Shown here in pieces: positions 1 through 5,737 of a stretch of 17,863 nucleotides of DNA. The stretch is from SIG402 sp045639045 (GTDB lineage: Bacteria > Bacillota > Clostridia > Christensenellales > Borkfalkiaceae). Every line of letters begins with the position of its first letter. Position 1 is the stretch's first letter. The notes under the pieces were generated by a model. It was not told where the DNA came from, did not search any database, and saw nothing but the letters and a program-made list of their open reading frames with translations. The DNA lies in NCBI GenBank assembly GCA_045639045.1, contig JAZUCI010000052.1, forward strand, positions 1 through 17,863, read 5' to 3'. Both the position numbers and the translations under genes were made by a program.

Positions 1-831
1 CATCGTGGTGAGTAGTTTTATATCCGTTCTATCCAAGCCGTATTCGTCAATTTCCATACGGTCTAGCGCTTCCTTGGTTACTTCTAAATTGATGGAAGGA
101 AGCCCGCGCACCATGGAAAAATCGCGCACGCGCTTTAATAAGCGGTTAGCAATACGGGGGGTTCCGCGCGAACGCATGGCAATTTCTTCGGCGGCATCCT
201 GATTGATGCTGCTACCCAAGGTTTTTGCGGCGCGAAGCACGATATCCGATAAATTCTTTTTATCGTACATTTCCAAACGGCAAATAACGCCGAAACGGTC
301 GCGAAGGGGGGAAGAAAGCATCCCTGCCCTAGTGGTTGCGCCAATTAAGGTGAATTTGGGGATGGGTATTCTTACGTTTCTTGCGGTGGGGCCTTTTCCG
401 ATAACGAAATCCAAGAAGAAGTCCTCCATCGCGGGATATAAAATTTCTTCTACCGAGTGGTTTAAGCGGTGAATTTCGTCAATGAACAGCACGTCCCCTT
501 CCGAAAGGTTGGATAAAATTGCCGCTAAATCCCCCGCGCGGGAAATGGCGGGGCCGCTGGTTACTTTCACTTGCACGCCCATTTCGCTTGCGATGATATG
601 CGCCAAGGTGGTTTTACCAAGCCCCGGGGGGCCGTATAACAGTACGTGGTCTAACGCTTCGCCGCGAAGCTTTGCCGCTTGGATGTAAATTTCCAAATTT
701 TCTTTAACGGCGGTTTGCCCGATATAATCGGACATAGACCGGGGGCGCAAAACGTTTTCGCTTTCCACTTCCCCATACGCGCGTTCGCCGTCCATCAAAC
801 GGTCTTCATTTTCATAACTTTCGTAATCCAT
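1..831 (-). CDS. ruvB: Holliday junction branch migration ATPase RuvB (C-terminus missing, runs off window)
   Basis: RuvB is the hexameric AAA+ motor that drives branch migration of Holliday junctions together with RuvA. Translating the minus strand from the ATG at 831 gives 277 residues with no stop before the window edge. The family is about 330-340 residues, so roughly 60 C-terminal residues (winged-helix DNA-binding domain) are missing. Visible motifs are Walker A GPPGLGKTT (about 67-75), Walker B with DEIH (about 118-121), sensor 1 TLIGATTRAG (about 161-170) and the arginine-finger segment LRDRFG (about 176-181). The start is supported by an AGGA Shine-Dalgarno sequence in the 12-base gap after the ruvA stop. 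It is the last visible gene of ruvC-ruvA-ruvB. Identity is near certain. Confidence 0.97.
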   Translation of the reverse strand, partial: MDYESYENEDRLMDGERAYGEVESENVLRPRSMSDYIGQTAVKENLEIYIQAAKLRGEALDHVLLYGPPGLGKTTLAHIIASEMGVQVKVTSGPAISRAGDLAAILSNLSEGDVLFIDEIHRLNHSVEEILYPAMEDFFLDFVIGKGPTARNVRIPIPKFTLIGATTRAGMLSSPLRDRFGVICRLEMYDKKNLSDIVLRAAKTLGSSINQDAAEEIAMRSRGTPRIANRLLKRVRDFSMVRGLPSINLEVTKEALDRMEIDEYGLDRTDIKLLTTM

Positions 832-843
832 ACCCTAATTCCT

Positions 844-1434
844 TTAACGAATATGTTTTAAGGCAAACGCCAACAGTTGTTCGGGGGTTTTCATACCCGC
901 TTCCTTTGCGGCGGATAACGCTTCCTTGCTTTCTTGCGCGGTAAAACCAAGCGCGGTAAGGGTTAACAGCGTATCCGTATCTGCCGAAGTATCCTTCTTT
1001 TTTAAGTCCTTTTTCGCCGCCGTGGGGAAGGCAAGCGAAGTGAGTTGTTCTTGCAAATCCAAAACGATGCGCTCCGCAGTTTTTTTGCCAAGGCCTTTTA
1101 CCGAACAAAGGGTACGCAAATCCCCCGCCGCAATGGCGGAAGCCAAATCGTCCGCATCTAATTGGGTTAAAATGCCGATGGCAAGTTTGGGCCCCACGCC
1201 CGAAACGGTAACCAGTTTTAAGAATAAATCCTTTTCTTCGGGGGAAATAAAGCCGAATAGGGATAGCCCGTCCTCCCGCACTTGCAAATACGTGAATACC
1301 GAGCCCACTTCGTTATTCACCAAAGAAGCGAACGCCGCGCCCGAACAGGATACTTCGTATCCTACGCCGTTGGTGAATAAAATGACCGTTCCGTTTTCGG
1401 CGTACATTACTCTGCCTTCTAAAAAACCTATCAT
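844..1434 (-). CDS. ruvA: Holliday junction DNA-binding protein RuvA
   Basis: RuvA binds the four-way junction as a tetramer and loads RuvB onto it. The protein is 196 residues, a normal length. The N-terminus MIGFLEGRV begins the OB-fold (about 1-63). Two helix-hairpin-helix motifs follow, SGVGPKLA (about 78-85) and KGLGKKTAERI (about 113-123). A Lys/Asp-rich linker (about 138-152) leads to the small C-terminal RuvB-contacting domain ending FALKHIR. The start at 1434 is preceded by AAGGAG (1441-1446). It lies 26 bases downstream of ruvC and 12 bases upstream of ruvB, so the three are almost certainly co-transcribed. Confidence 0.97.
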   Translation of the reverse strand: MIGFLEGRVMYAENGTVILFTNGVGYEVSCSGAAFASLVNNEVGSVFTYLQVREDGLSLFGFISPEEKDLFLKLVTVSGVGPKLAIGILTQLDADDLASAIAAGDLRTLCSVKGLGKKTAERIVLDLQEQLTSLAFPTAAKKDLKKKDTSADTDTLLTLTALGFTAQESKEALSAAKEAGMKTPEQLLAFALKHIR

Positions 1435-1460
1435 ATGATCTCCTTAAAATTCGCCTGGCG

Positions 1461-1952
1461 CTACATCATAAACGCGCCCGAAAGTCTGCTGGCGTTGGTG
1501 TGGCAAAGGGCAACCGCTAACGCGTCCGCCGCGTCGTCCGGCTTGGGAACGCTTTTTAATTTTAAAAGCAGTTTTACCATTTGTTGCATTTGCTGTTTAT
1601 CCGCCCTGCCGTAGCCCGTAAGACCTTGTTTAATTTGCATAGGCGTGTATTCAAACAGTTTGGGAACGTTTTTTACACAAGTAAGAAGGGCTACGCCGCG
1701 CGCTTCCGCAACCGCGATACCCGTGGTTTTGTTGTTGGTGAAGAAGAGTTCTTCCATAGCAACTTCATCGGGGTGGAATTTTTCAATAATTTCGGTAAGC
1801 CCGCGTTCAATACGGAGAAGGCGCTGGGGAAGGCGTTCTTCCTTGGGGGTTAGGATTACCCCGTAATCTAAAACGGTGATTGCCCCGCGTTCCTTTTTTA
1901 ACACTCCGTAACCAAGGGTTGCAAGCCCCGGATCTATGCCTAAAACTACCAT
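1461..1952 (-). CDS. ruvC: Holliday junction resolvase RuvC
   Basis: RuvC is the dimeric, metal-dependent endonuclease that cuts Holliday junctions after RuvAB migration. The protein is 163 residues from the ATG at 1952. Reading from an upstream ATG would add about 20 residues not expected in the family. MVVLGIDPGLATLGYG puts the first catalytic Asp at residue 7, and a GGGAG ribosome-binding sequence lies about 5 bases upstream. The acidic catalytic set typical of the RNase H-like fold is visible: D7, E67 in AMEELFF, and D140 and D143 in KPDDAADALAVALCH. The GYGRADKQQ basic segment (about 113-121) is also family-typical. It is the first gene of ruvCAB, behind a strong promoter. Confidence 0.96.
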   Translation of the reverse strand: MVVLGIDPGLATLGYGVLKKERGAITVLDYGVILTPKEERLPQRLLRIERGLTEIIEKFHPDEVAMEELFFTNNKTTGIAVAEARGVALLTCVKNVPKLFEYTPMQIKQGLTGYGRADKQQMQQMVKLLLKLKSVPKPDDAADALAVALCHTNASRLSGAFMM

Positions 1953-2003
1953 ATTTCTCCCTTTGAAAAGCAAAAAAGCCATACCGCCCCACTTTTCTAT
2001 TCT

Positions 2004-2032
2004 ATGATACAAAAATATGCGAAAAATGTCAA
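2004..2032 (-). promoter_or_regulatory. Promoter of ruvC-ruvA-ruvB
   Basis: On the minus strand TTGACA (2032-2027) is followed after exactly 17 bases by TATCAT (2009-2004). This is a perfect -35 and a 5/6 -10 for the main vegetative sigma factor. Transcription would start near 1997, leaving a leader of about 45 bases before ruvC. I saw no LexA-type SOS box over this promoter. Confidence 0.8.
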
Positions 2033-2369
2033 CCCTTTTGCCTTTGAAAGGTGAAAAAACAAAACAAAAGTTTTATAAAATTGGTGAAGCGCCGCTAAAA
2101 TCACAAAGGACCGCCACGGCGTTACTGCCAAAGCGGTCCTTCCTTTTCCCTTAAAACGAAAATTCGTTCTATGGGAAAAGTATCTAAAACGCAAGTGATA
2201 TTTCGCGGATAACCCCACGGCTAAACGCTACCACTACCCTTGCGACGATATCAGTATTTGCAACTTCTTTTCCACTATCCTTAAAACCTGGGGCGCCACG
2301 GGCGGGGATTCTTCCCTAAAAGGGAAAGATTTTCAAAAACTCTACCCTCCGTTTACCGTTTTGCCGTTT
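2033..2369. other. Intergenic region between the divergent ruvC and kinase promoters; no gene seen
   Basis: No reading frame here has a credible start, ribosome-binding site or recognisable product on either strand. Its visible structure is a nested hairpin at 2106-2141, a small inverted repeat AACGAA/TTCGTT at 2155-2168, a 5-bp hairpin TTCCC/GGGAA near 2312-2325, and a run of three CCGTTT-like repeats at about 2349-2370. It could be cassette-boundary debris or hold an unrecognised RNA. Confidence 0.5.
2106..2141. repeat. Nested perfect inverted repeat (hairpin) of unknown role
   Basis: AAGGACCGC (2106-2114) pairs perfectly with GCGGTCCTT (2133-2141). A second stem, GGC (2118-2120) with GCC (2127-2129), sits inside it around a 6-base loop. 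A pyrimidine-rich run follows on the plus strand, and TTTGTGATTTT follows on the minus strand. It could be a weak terminator in either direction, a relic of an insertion boundary, or part of an RNA. No gene ends next to it on the plus strand, so a terminator role is not obvious. Confidence 0.55.
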
Positions 2370-2427
2370 TTATAAACCGAAAAATGAACGATTAGTGGGT
2401 TGACGAATGGCAAAATTTGGTTTATAA
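2370..2427. promoter_or_regulatory. Candidate operator: 9-bp inverted repeat flanking and overlapping the kinase promoter
   Basis: TTATAAACC (2370-2378) is the exact reverse complement of GGTTTATAA (2419-2427). The right half covers most of the -10 element and the left half lies about 20 bases upstream of the -35. The centres are 49 bp apart. This placement would suit repression by looping or paired dimer binding, and the obvious candidate regulator is the HTH domain of the kinase encoded just downstream. The AT-rich composition makes chance occurrence possible. Confidence 0.35.
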
Positions 2428-2428
2428 T
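2400..2428 (+). promoter_or_regulatory. Promoter of the kinase-isomerase-aldolase operon
   Basis: TTGACG (2400-2405) and TATAAT (2423-2428) are separated by exactly 17 bases. The predicted start near 2435 leaves a short leader holding the AAGGAG ribosome-binding sequence (2444-2449) ahead of the ATG at 2457. Confidence 0.82.
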
Positions 2429-2456
2429 GGATGCAGAACCAAAAAGGAGATTTCTT

Positions 2457-3677
2457 ATGGGAGAACTGAAAATCGGCGCGACCATTGCTAGACTTAGAAA
2501 GCTGCGCGGTCTTACCCAAAGCGACCTTGCGGAAGAACTGTTCGTAAGCGATAAAGCGGTAAGCAAGTGGGAACGCGGCGTTGGATATCCGGATATCACC
2601 CAATTGCAAGTGCTTGCAAAAACGCTGGGCACCACGGTGGACGGGTTGTTAGCCGGCGAACGCACGGGCATTACCGTTGCGGGTAACATTATTAAGGACA
2701 CGGTAAAAATCGTAAACGTATACCCCGAAAAAGGGATGATGGGCATTATCGATTCCCTTTCCCAAGCGGTGGGCGGATGCGTACCCAACACGGGGATTGA
2801 CCTTGCCAAATTAGACAAAAAACTGAAAGTTGACGCTATTGGTAGAGTGGGCAACGACGAAAGCGGTAGGTTTATCCTTTCGGAAATGCAAAAATACGGC
2901 GTAGACGTAAGCAAAGTAATTACCGACCAAAGGGCTTGCACTAGTTTTTGCGACGTAATGACCATAGAATCCACGGGCGAAAGAACTTTCTTTTCGCACG
3001 AAGGCGCAAACGGGGAATTCGGCCCCCAAGATATAGACGTGGAAGCGTTAAACTGCGAAATGTTCCATATCGGCTACCTATTACTTATGAAACAGTTTGA
3101 CGAGCCGGACGAAGAATACGGCACCGTGCTTGCGCGCTTATTAAAACGCGTACAAGAAGCAGGAATCCGCACTTCCTTTGACGTAGTTAGCAATACTACG
3201 GATAAATTTAGCGCAACCGTTCTTCCCGCTTTGAAATATACGGACAACGCGTTTATGAACGAAGTGGAAGCCAGCGAAGTTTCTGGGATTCCCCCCCGCG
3301 ATGAAAACGGCAACCTTTTGATAGAAAACGTTCGCAAAACCATGGAACTGATGATGAAAGAAGGGGTTGGCGAACGCTTAATCGTTCACGCGCCCGAAGC
3401 GGGATTCTGTTACGCGGCGGACGGCACCTTTACCGTTGTTCCTTCCTTGGATTTGCCCAAGGATTACATCAAAGGCTCTGTCGGCGCGGGCGACGCGTAC
3501 TGCGCGGGATGCTTATACGGTATTTACAAGGGTATGAGCGACAAGGAAATGCTGGAATTTGCTTCCGCTTGCGCGGCAATGAACTTGGCGGCGAAGGATT
3601 CCATCAGTAGCATGAAAGACAAAGAAAGCGTATACGCCCTTATGAACAAATACGGGCGCAAAAATTTAAATTATTAA
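2457..3677 (+). CDS. Fusion of an XRE-type helix-turn-helix domain to a PfkB/ribokinase-family sugar kinase
   Basis: This 406-residue protein joins a DNA-binding domain to a sugar kinase. Residues 6-65 form a Cro/C1-type HTH containing LTQSDLAEEL and SDKAVSKWERG. After a short linker, about 70-400 is a PfkB fold. It shows the N-terminal glycine/asparagine signature VGGCVPNTGID, the mid-domain GRVGNDESG, and the catalytic/anion-hole GSVGAGDAY with the putative catalytic base D346. PfkB kinases are about 300-330 residues, so the extra N-terminus is the HTH. I use ATG 2457 because AAGGAG lies 7 bases upstream; an in-frame TTG at 2400 falls inside the promoter. It is followed 12 bases later by a lyxose isomerase homologue, so a ketose substrate (fructose, xylulose or tagatose type) is likely but not proven. 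The HTH probably lets the kinase control its own operon. Confidence 0.9.
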   Translation: MGELKIGATIARLRKLRGLTQSDLAEELFVSDKAVSKWERGVGYPDITQLQVLAKTLGTTVDGLLAGERTGITVAGNIIKDTVKIVNVYPEKGMMGIIDSLSQAVGGCVPNTGIDLAKLDKKLKVDAIGRVGNDESGRFILSEMQKYGVDVSKVITDQRACTSFCDVMTIESTGERTFFSHEGANGEFGPQDIDVEALNCEMFHIGYLLLMKQFDEPDEEYGTVLARLLKRVQEAGIRTSFDVVSNTTDKFSATVLPALKYTDNAFMNEVEASEVSGIPPRDENGNLLIENVRKTMELMMKEGVGERLIVHAPEAGFCYAADGTFTVVPSLDLPKDYIKGSVGAGDAYCAGCLYGIYKGMSDKEMLEFASACAAMNLAAKDSISSMKDKESVYALMNKYGRKNLNY

Positions 3678-3689
3678 GGAGAAATAGCA

Positions 3690-4238
3690 ATGAAAAGAAG
3701 TGACGTTGTTAGATGCCAACAAAAAGCATTAGAATACTACGCGAAAGCGGGTATCGTTTTAACCGAAGAAGAAAAGGCAAACATTGAAGTTGCAGACCTT
3801 GGCTTAAATATCGTAGATAAAGTAGGCTTAGAAATTGTAACTTACATCAATACCGAACGCGTATGCGCGAAAGAAATGGTACTGTTCCCCGGTCAATGCT
3901 GCCCCGAACATAAGCACGTTCCTACGAACGGAAAAGAAGGCAAGGAAGAAACCTTCCGTTGCCGTTACGGTAAAGTTTACCTTTACACGGATACCGACCG
4001 CACCAAAACGAAGGATGATATTTCCATTCCCCTGCCCGCAACGGACGTTTCGGTGTTTGACGAAACCATTTTACTTCCCGGCGAGCAGTTCACCATCATG
4101 CCCGAAACCTGGCACTGGTTCGTTGCAGGGGAAGACGGCGCGGTAATTAGCGAATTTTCCACCCGCAGCACGGATGAAACGGATGAATTTACGGATAAAC
4201 GCATTTCCCGCTTGCCCGTAATTGAAGAAGATATGTAA
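3690..4238 (+). CDS. D-lyxose isomerase-type cupin (D-lyxose ketol-isomerase family)
   Basis: Members of this family interconvert D-lyxose and D-xylulose, and many also convert D-mannose and D-fructose, using a bound divalent metal. The 182-residue length and the sequence around NIEVADLGLN, LVLFPGQ-like and KEETFRCRYG match my recollection of the short Firmicutes D-lyxose isomerases. The cupin metal ligands are visible: H74 and H76 in CPEHKH, E87 in GKEETFRCRYG, and H142 in MPETWHWF. The start is ATG 3690; its AAGGAG overlaps the stop codon of the kinase gene, which indicates translational coupling. No signal peptide is present. Neighbouring kinase and aldolase genes imply that the ketose product is phosphorylated and cleaved. 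The exact sugar cannot be read from sequence. Confidence 0.85.
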   Translation: MKRSDVVRCQQKALEYYAKAGIVLTEEEKANIEVADLGLNIVDKVGLEIVTYINTERVCAKEMVLFPGQCCPEHKHVPTNGKEGKEETFRCRYGKVYLYTDTDRTKTKDDISIPLPATDVSVFDETILLPGEQFTIMPETWHWFVAGEDGAVISEFSTRSTDETDEFTDKRISRLPVIEEDM

Positions 4239-4265
4239 AAATAGGATAAAATAAGGAGAAAAATT

Positions 4266-5102
4266 ATGTTAGTTAATTTAGATTACGTATTAAAAGACGC
4301 GCAAAAGAACGGCTATGGCGTCGGTCTTTTCAACACCACCGATACGGATATGTTGGAAGCGGTTATCGCAGCGGCGGAAGAATTGAACTCCCCCGTGGTT
4401 ATCGGTACGGCGGAAGTGCTTTTGCCCTTTGGCGAACTGAAACTGATTGGCCCTGCGATGATTGCGGCTGCAAAACGCGCGAAAGTTCCCGTTGTTGTAC
4501 ACTTTGACCACGGTTTGACCTTTGACCGCTGCATGGAAGCGCTGAAACTCGGTTTTTCCAGCGTAATGTACGACGGTTCGGTTCACCCCTACGAAGAAAA
4601 CATTGCCAACACCCGTGAAATCGTTAAAATCGCGCACAGCTTTGGCGCAACCGTAGAAGGGGAAATCGGCCACGTTGGTCAAGCAGACCAAGACGATAAC
4701 AATGCGGCTGACCTTTACACGAAAGTGGAAGAAGCCGTTTCCTACCAAAAGGATACGGGCGTTGACGCGCTTGCAATTTCCATCGGTACCGCGCACGGCG
4801 CTTATAAGAGCAAGCCCAAGCTTGACTTTAAGCGTTTAAGCGATATCCACGCGGCTATGGATACCCCCCTGGTTCTTCACGGCGGTTCGGGTTTAACGGA
4901 CGACGATTTCAGAAACGCGGTAAAATACGGCATCAGCAAAGTAAACATCTTTACGGATATTTGCCTTGCAGGTAACCGCGCAATGGAAAGCGGATTGAAG
5001 GACGGCCTTTCCTACTTGGAAATCCGCAACCGTAAGGTAGAAGAAATGAAGCAAGAAGCTATTAAGAAAATGAAACTTTTCGGTAGCGAAAACAAAGCGT
5101 AA
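4266..5102 (+). CDS. Class II (zinc-dependent) ketose-phosphate aldolase, FbaA/GatY/KbaY type
   Basis: This 278-residue enzyme belongs to the class II aldolase family, which cleaves ketose (bis)phosphates to DHAP plus an aldehyde. Visible active-site features are HFDHG (79-83; D81 the catalytic acid/base, H82 a zinc ligand), VEGEIGHVG (130-138) with the conserved Glu, GTAHG (174-178, zinc ligand H177), LHGGSG (204-209, zinc ligand H205) and the phosphate-binding KVNIFTD (225-231). The last segment usually reads KVNxxTD/E, so it is normal. The start is ATG 4266 with AAGGAG at 4253-4258. It is the third and last gene before a strong terminator. The substrate could be fructose-1-phosphate, xylulose-1-phosphate, fructose-1,6-bisphosphate or tagatose-1,6-bisphosphate; context slightly favours a 1-phosphate. 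Confidence 0.9.
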   Translation: MLVNLDYVLKDAQKNGYGVGLFNTTDTDMLEAVIAAAEELNSPVVIGTAEVLLPFGELKLIGPAMIAAAKRAKVPVVVHFDHGLTFDRCMEALKLGFSSVMYDGSVHPYEENIANTREIVKIAHSFGATVEGEIGHVGQADQDDNNAADLYTKVEEAVSYQKDTGVDALAISIGTAHGAYKSKPKLDFKRLSDIHAAMDTPLVLHGGSGLTDDDFRNAVKYGISKVNIFTDICLAGNRAMESGLKDGLSYLEIRNRKVEEMKQEAIKKMKLFGSENKA

Positions 5103-5121
5103 TTTCACATAAACTAAAAGA

Positions 5122-5149
5122 CCGCACCCCAAAAGGTGCGGCTTTTTAT
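5122..5149 (+). terminator. Intrinsic terminator of the sugar cassette
   Basis: CCGCACC (5122-5128) pairs perfectly with GGTGCGG (5135-5141) around the loop CCAAAA, followed by C and a T run from 5143. It lies 20 bases past the aldolase stop, so it closes the operon. Confidence 0.93.
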
Positions 5150-5183
5150 TGCATTTTTTTAGTTTTGCTTGTTTTTTAAATAT

Positions 5184-5227
5184 TTTTCGCTAAAAATGTT
5201 GACAACTGTTTTTTGTTGTGTTACACT
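5184..5227 (+). promoter_or_regulatory. Promoter P1 of the first small RNA unit, with a shared upstream element
   Basis: TTGACA (5199-5204), a 17-base spacer and TACACT (5222-5227) form a strong promoter. Seven bases upstream of the -35 is TTTTCGCT (5184-5191). The same octamer sits at the same distance before promoter P2. Transcription is predicted to start at G5234, the first base of the shared hairpin. Confidence 0.8.
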
Positions 5228-5233
5228 TTCATT

Positions 5234-5395
5234 GATGGTAGATGTGTCCGACGTGACGGACTGCTCCATTTTTTAAACAGTATTCATACTCTTTCCCGTT
5301 TTGGACGTAGAGGGCAGGGCTGATGCATTGTCCGTAAGAGAAATGTGCTGTTTATTTTTTGTTATCCGAGCACTCTTTAATGTGAGTGCTTTTTT
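5234..5395 (+). ncRNA. Predicted structured small RNA 1 (about 160 nt), unknown family
   Basis: A promoter and an intrinsic terminator bracket about 160 bases with no credible coding sequence. The 5' hairpin has outer stem GATGG-(T)-AG / CTCCATT (5234-5241 with 5264-5270), an internal loop, and inner stem GTCCG / CGGAC (5246-5250 with 5257-5261) capped by the hexaloop ACGTGA. Six T residues follow (5269-5274), so an early-terminated RNA of about 40 nt is possible. A second long imperfect hairpin spans 5275-5353: AAACAG/CTGTTT, CAT/ATG, CTCTT/AAGAG and GGAC/GTCC. The terminator follows at 5369-5395. I could not match it to a known RNA family. No gene follows it on the same strand (yebC is convergent), so it is unlikely to be a riboswitch. 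Confidence 0.65.
5369..5395 (+). terminator. Terminator of small RNA 1
   Basis: AGCACTC (5369-5375) pairs perfectly with GAGTGCT (5384-5390) around TTTAATGT, and a run of six T residues begins at 5390. Confidence 0.9.
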
Positions 5396-5450
5396 GTTTT
5401 TAGATGCTAAAGCAGCCCTTTCCTTAACTTTTTTAATTTTTTCCGAAGAA

Positions 5451-5494
5451 TTTTCGCTTGAGGGGTTGACAGAAGCTTTTTCCTTTGCTATACT
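5451..5494 (+). promoter_or_regulatory. Promoter P2 of the second small RNA unit, with the shared upstream element
   Basis: TTGACA (5466-5471), a 17-base spacer and TATACT (5489-5494) form a near-consensus promoter. TTTTCGCT (5451-5458) lies seven bases upstream of the -35, as at P1. Transcription is predicted to start at G5501, seven bases past the -10, the same geometry as P1. Confidence 0.85.
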
Positions 5495-5500
5495 GTTATT

Positions 5501-5650
5501 GATGGAGATAGTGTCCAATGTGATGGACCGCTCCATCTTTTTATTGGAAACATCGGCAGCCCTTAGAGGCGTTAGGCGAGATTCGCCACTGGTCGATGTT
5601 TTCAATAACGAAAGGTAAGTCGTTTAAATGCGAAGGGGTTTTTCCCCCGG
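5501..5650 (+). ncRNA. Predicted structured small RNA 2, paralogous 5' hairpin; 3' end uncertain
   Basis: The 5' hairpin is GATGGAG / CTCCATC (5501-5507 with 5531-5537), inner stem GTCCA / TGGAC (5513-5517 with 5524-5528) and hexaloop ATGTGA, followed by five T residues (5538-5542). A 13-bp stem follows (5543-5555 with 5594-5606, one G-U pair). It encloses two small hairpins, GCC/GGC (5559-5570) and GGCGA/TCGCC (5575-5587), making a three-way junction. Then come AACGA/TCGTT (5607-5624) and GGGG/CCCC (5635-5647). No clean terminator directly follows; transcription may end in the T-rich 5670-5690 or at the bidirectional-looking hairpin at 5696-5720. The RNA family is unrecognised. Confidence 0.6.
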
Positions 5651-5690
5651 ATCCTCTTTGCGATAAGCCTTTCTTTTTTATTTCTTTTTA

Positions 5691-5721
5691 CAAAAACAGC
5701 CCCCAAAAAATGGGGGCTGTT
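5691..5721 (-). terminator. Terminator of yebC (possibly bidirectional)
   Basis: On the minus strand ACAGCCCCC pairs with GGGGGCTGT (5720-5712 with 5704-5696), followed by a T run (complement of the A run at 5692-5696). It starts 17 bases past the yebC stop. The plus-strand side has only a weak T tract, but the hairpin could also stop small RNA 2. Confidence 0.9.
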
Positions 5722-5737
5722 TCGTTTAGAAAAATGA

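Noticed and set aside
926..1438. 170-residue plus-strand frame opposite ruvA
   Set aside because: It mirrors ruvA, which is certain from its motifs. It has no recognisable domain.
2400..2456. Longer kinase starting at TTG 2400
   Set aside because: The TTG is part of the -35 element and lies upstream of the predicted transcription start. The ATG at 2457 has an AAGGAG and begins directly before the HTH.
2342..2974. 210-residue minus-strand frame opposite the kinase gene
   Set aside because: It is a shadow of the HTH-kinase coding strand with no recognisable product and would cross the kinase promoter.
5501..5606. Folate (THF) riboswitch or another known riboswitch in the shared hairpin
   Set aside because: The GGAG...CCGCTCC ends look slightly like the THF class, but the element is far too short, lacks the core, and no gene follows on the same strand.
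5543..5606. tRNA or tRNA-like gene in the three-way junction of RNA unit 2
   Set aside because: It lacks T-loop and anticodon features, has no CCA-type end and is too short.
5235..5618. Small peptides starting at the ATGG of each RNA unit (13 residues in unit 1, 38 in unit 2), which align as M..VS.V.D.SIF
   Set aside because: No ribosome-binding site is possible because the ATG is at base 2 of the predicted RNA. Differences between the copies are spread evenly over codon positions, and paired changes keep the stem. RNA structure explains the similarity better, though leaderless translation is not excluded.
5273..5618. Overlapping reading frames on both strands (105 residues plus, 110 residues minus) across the RNA region
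   Set aside because: Neither has a ribosome-binding site. They run through promoters and terminators, and their composition (hydrophobic or Lys/Ser-rich) reflects the T-rich sequence.
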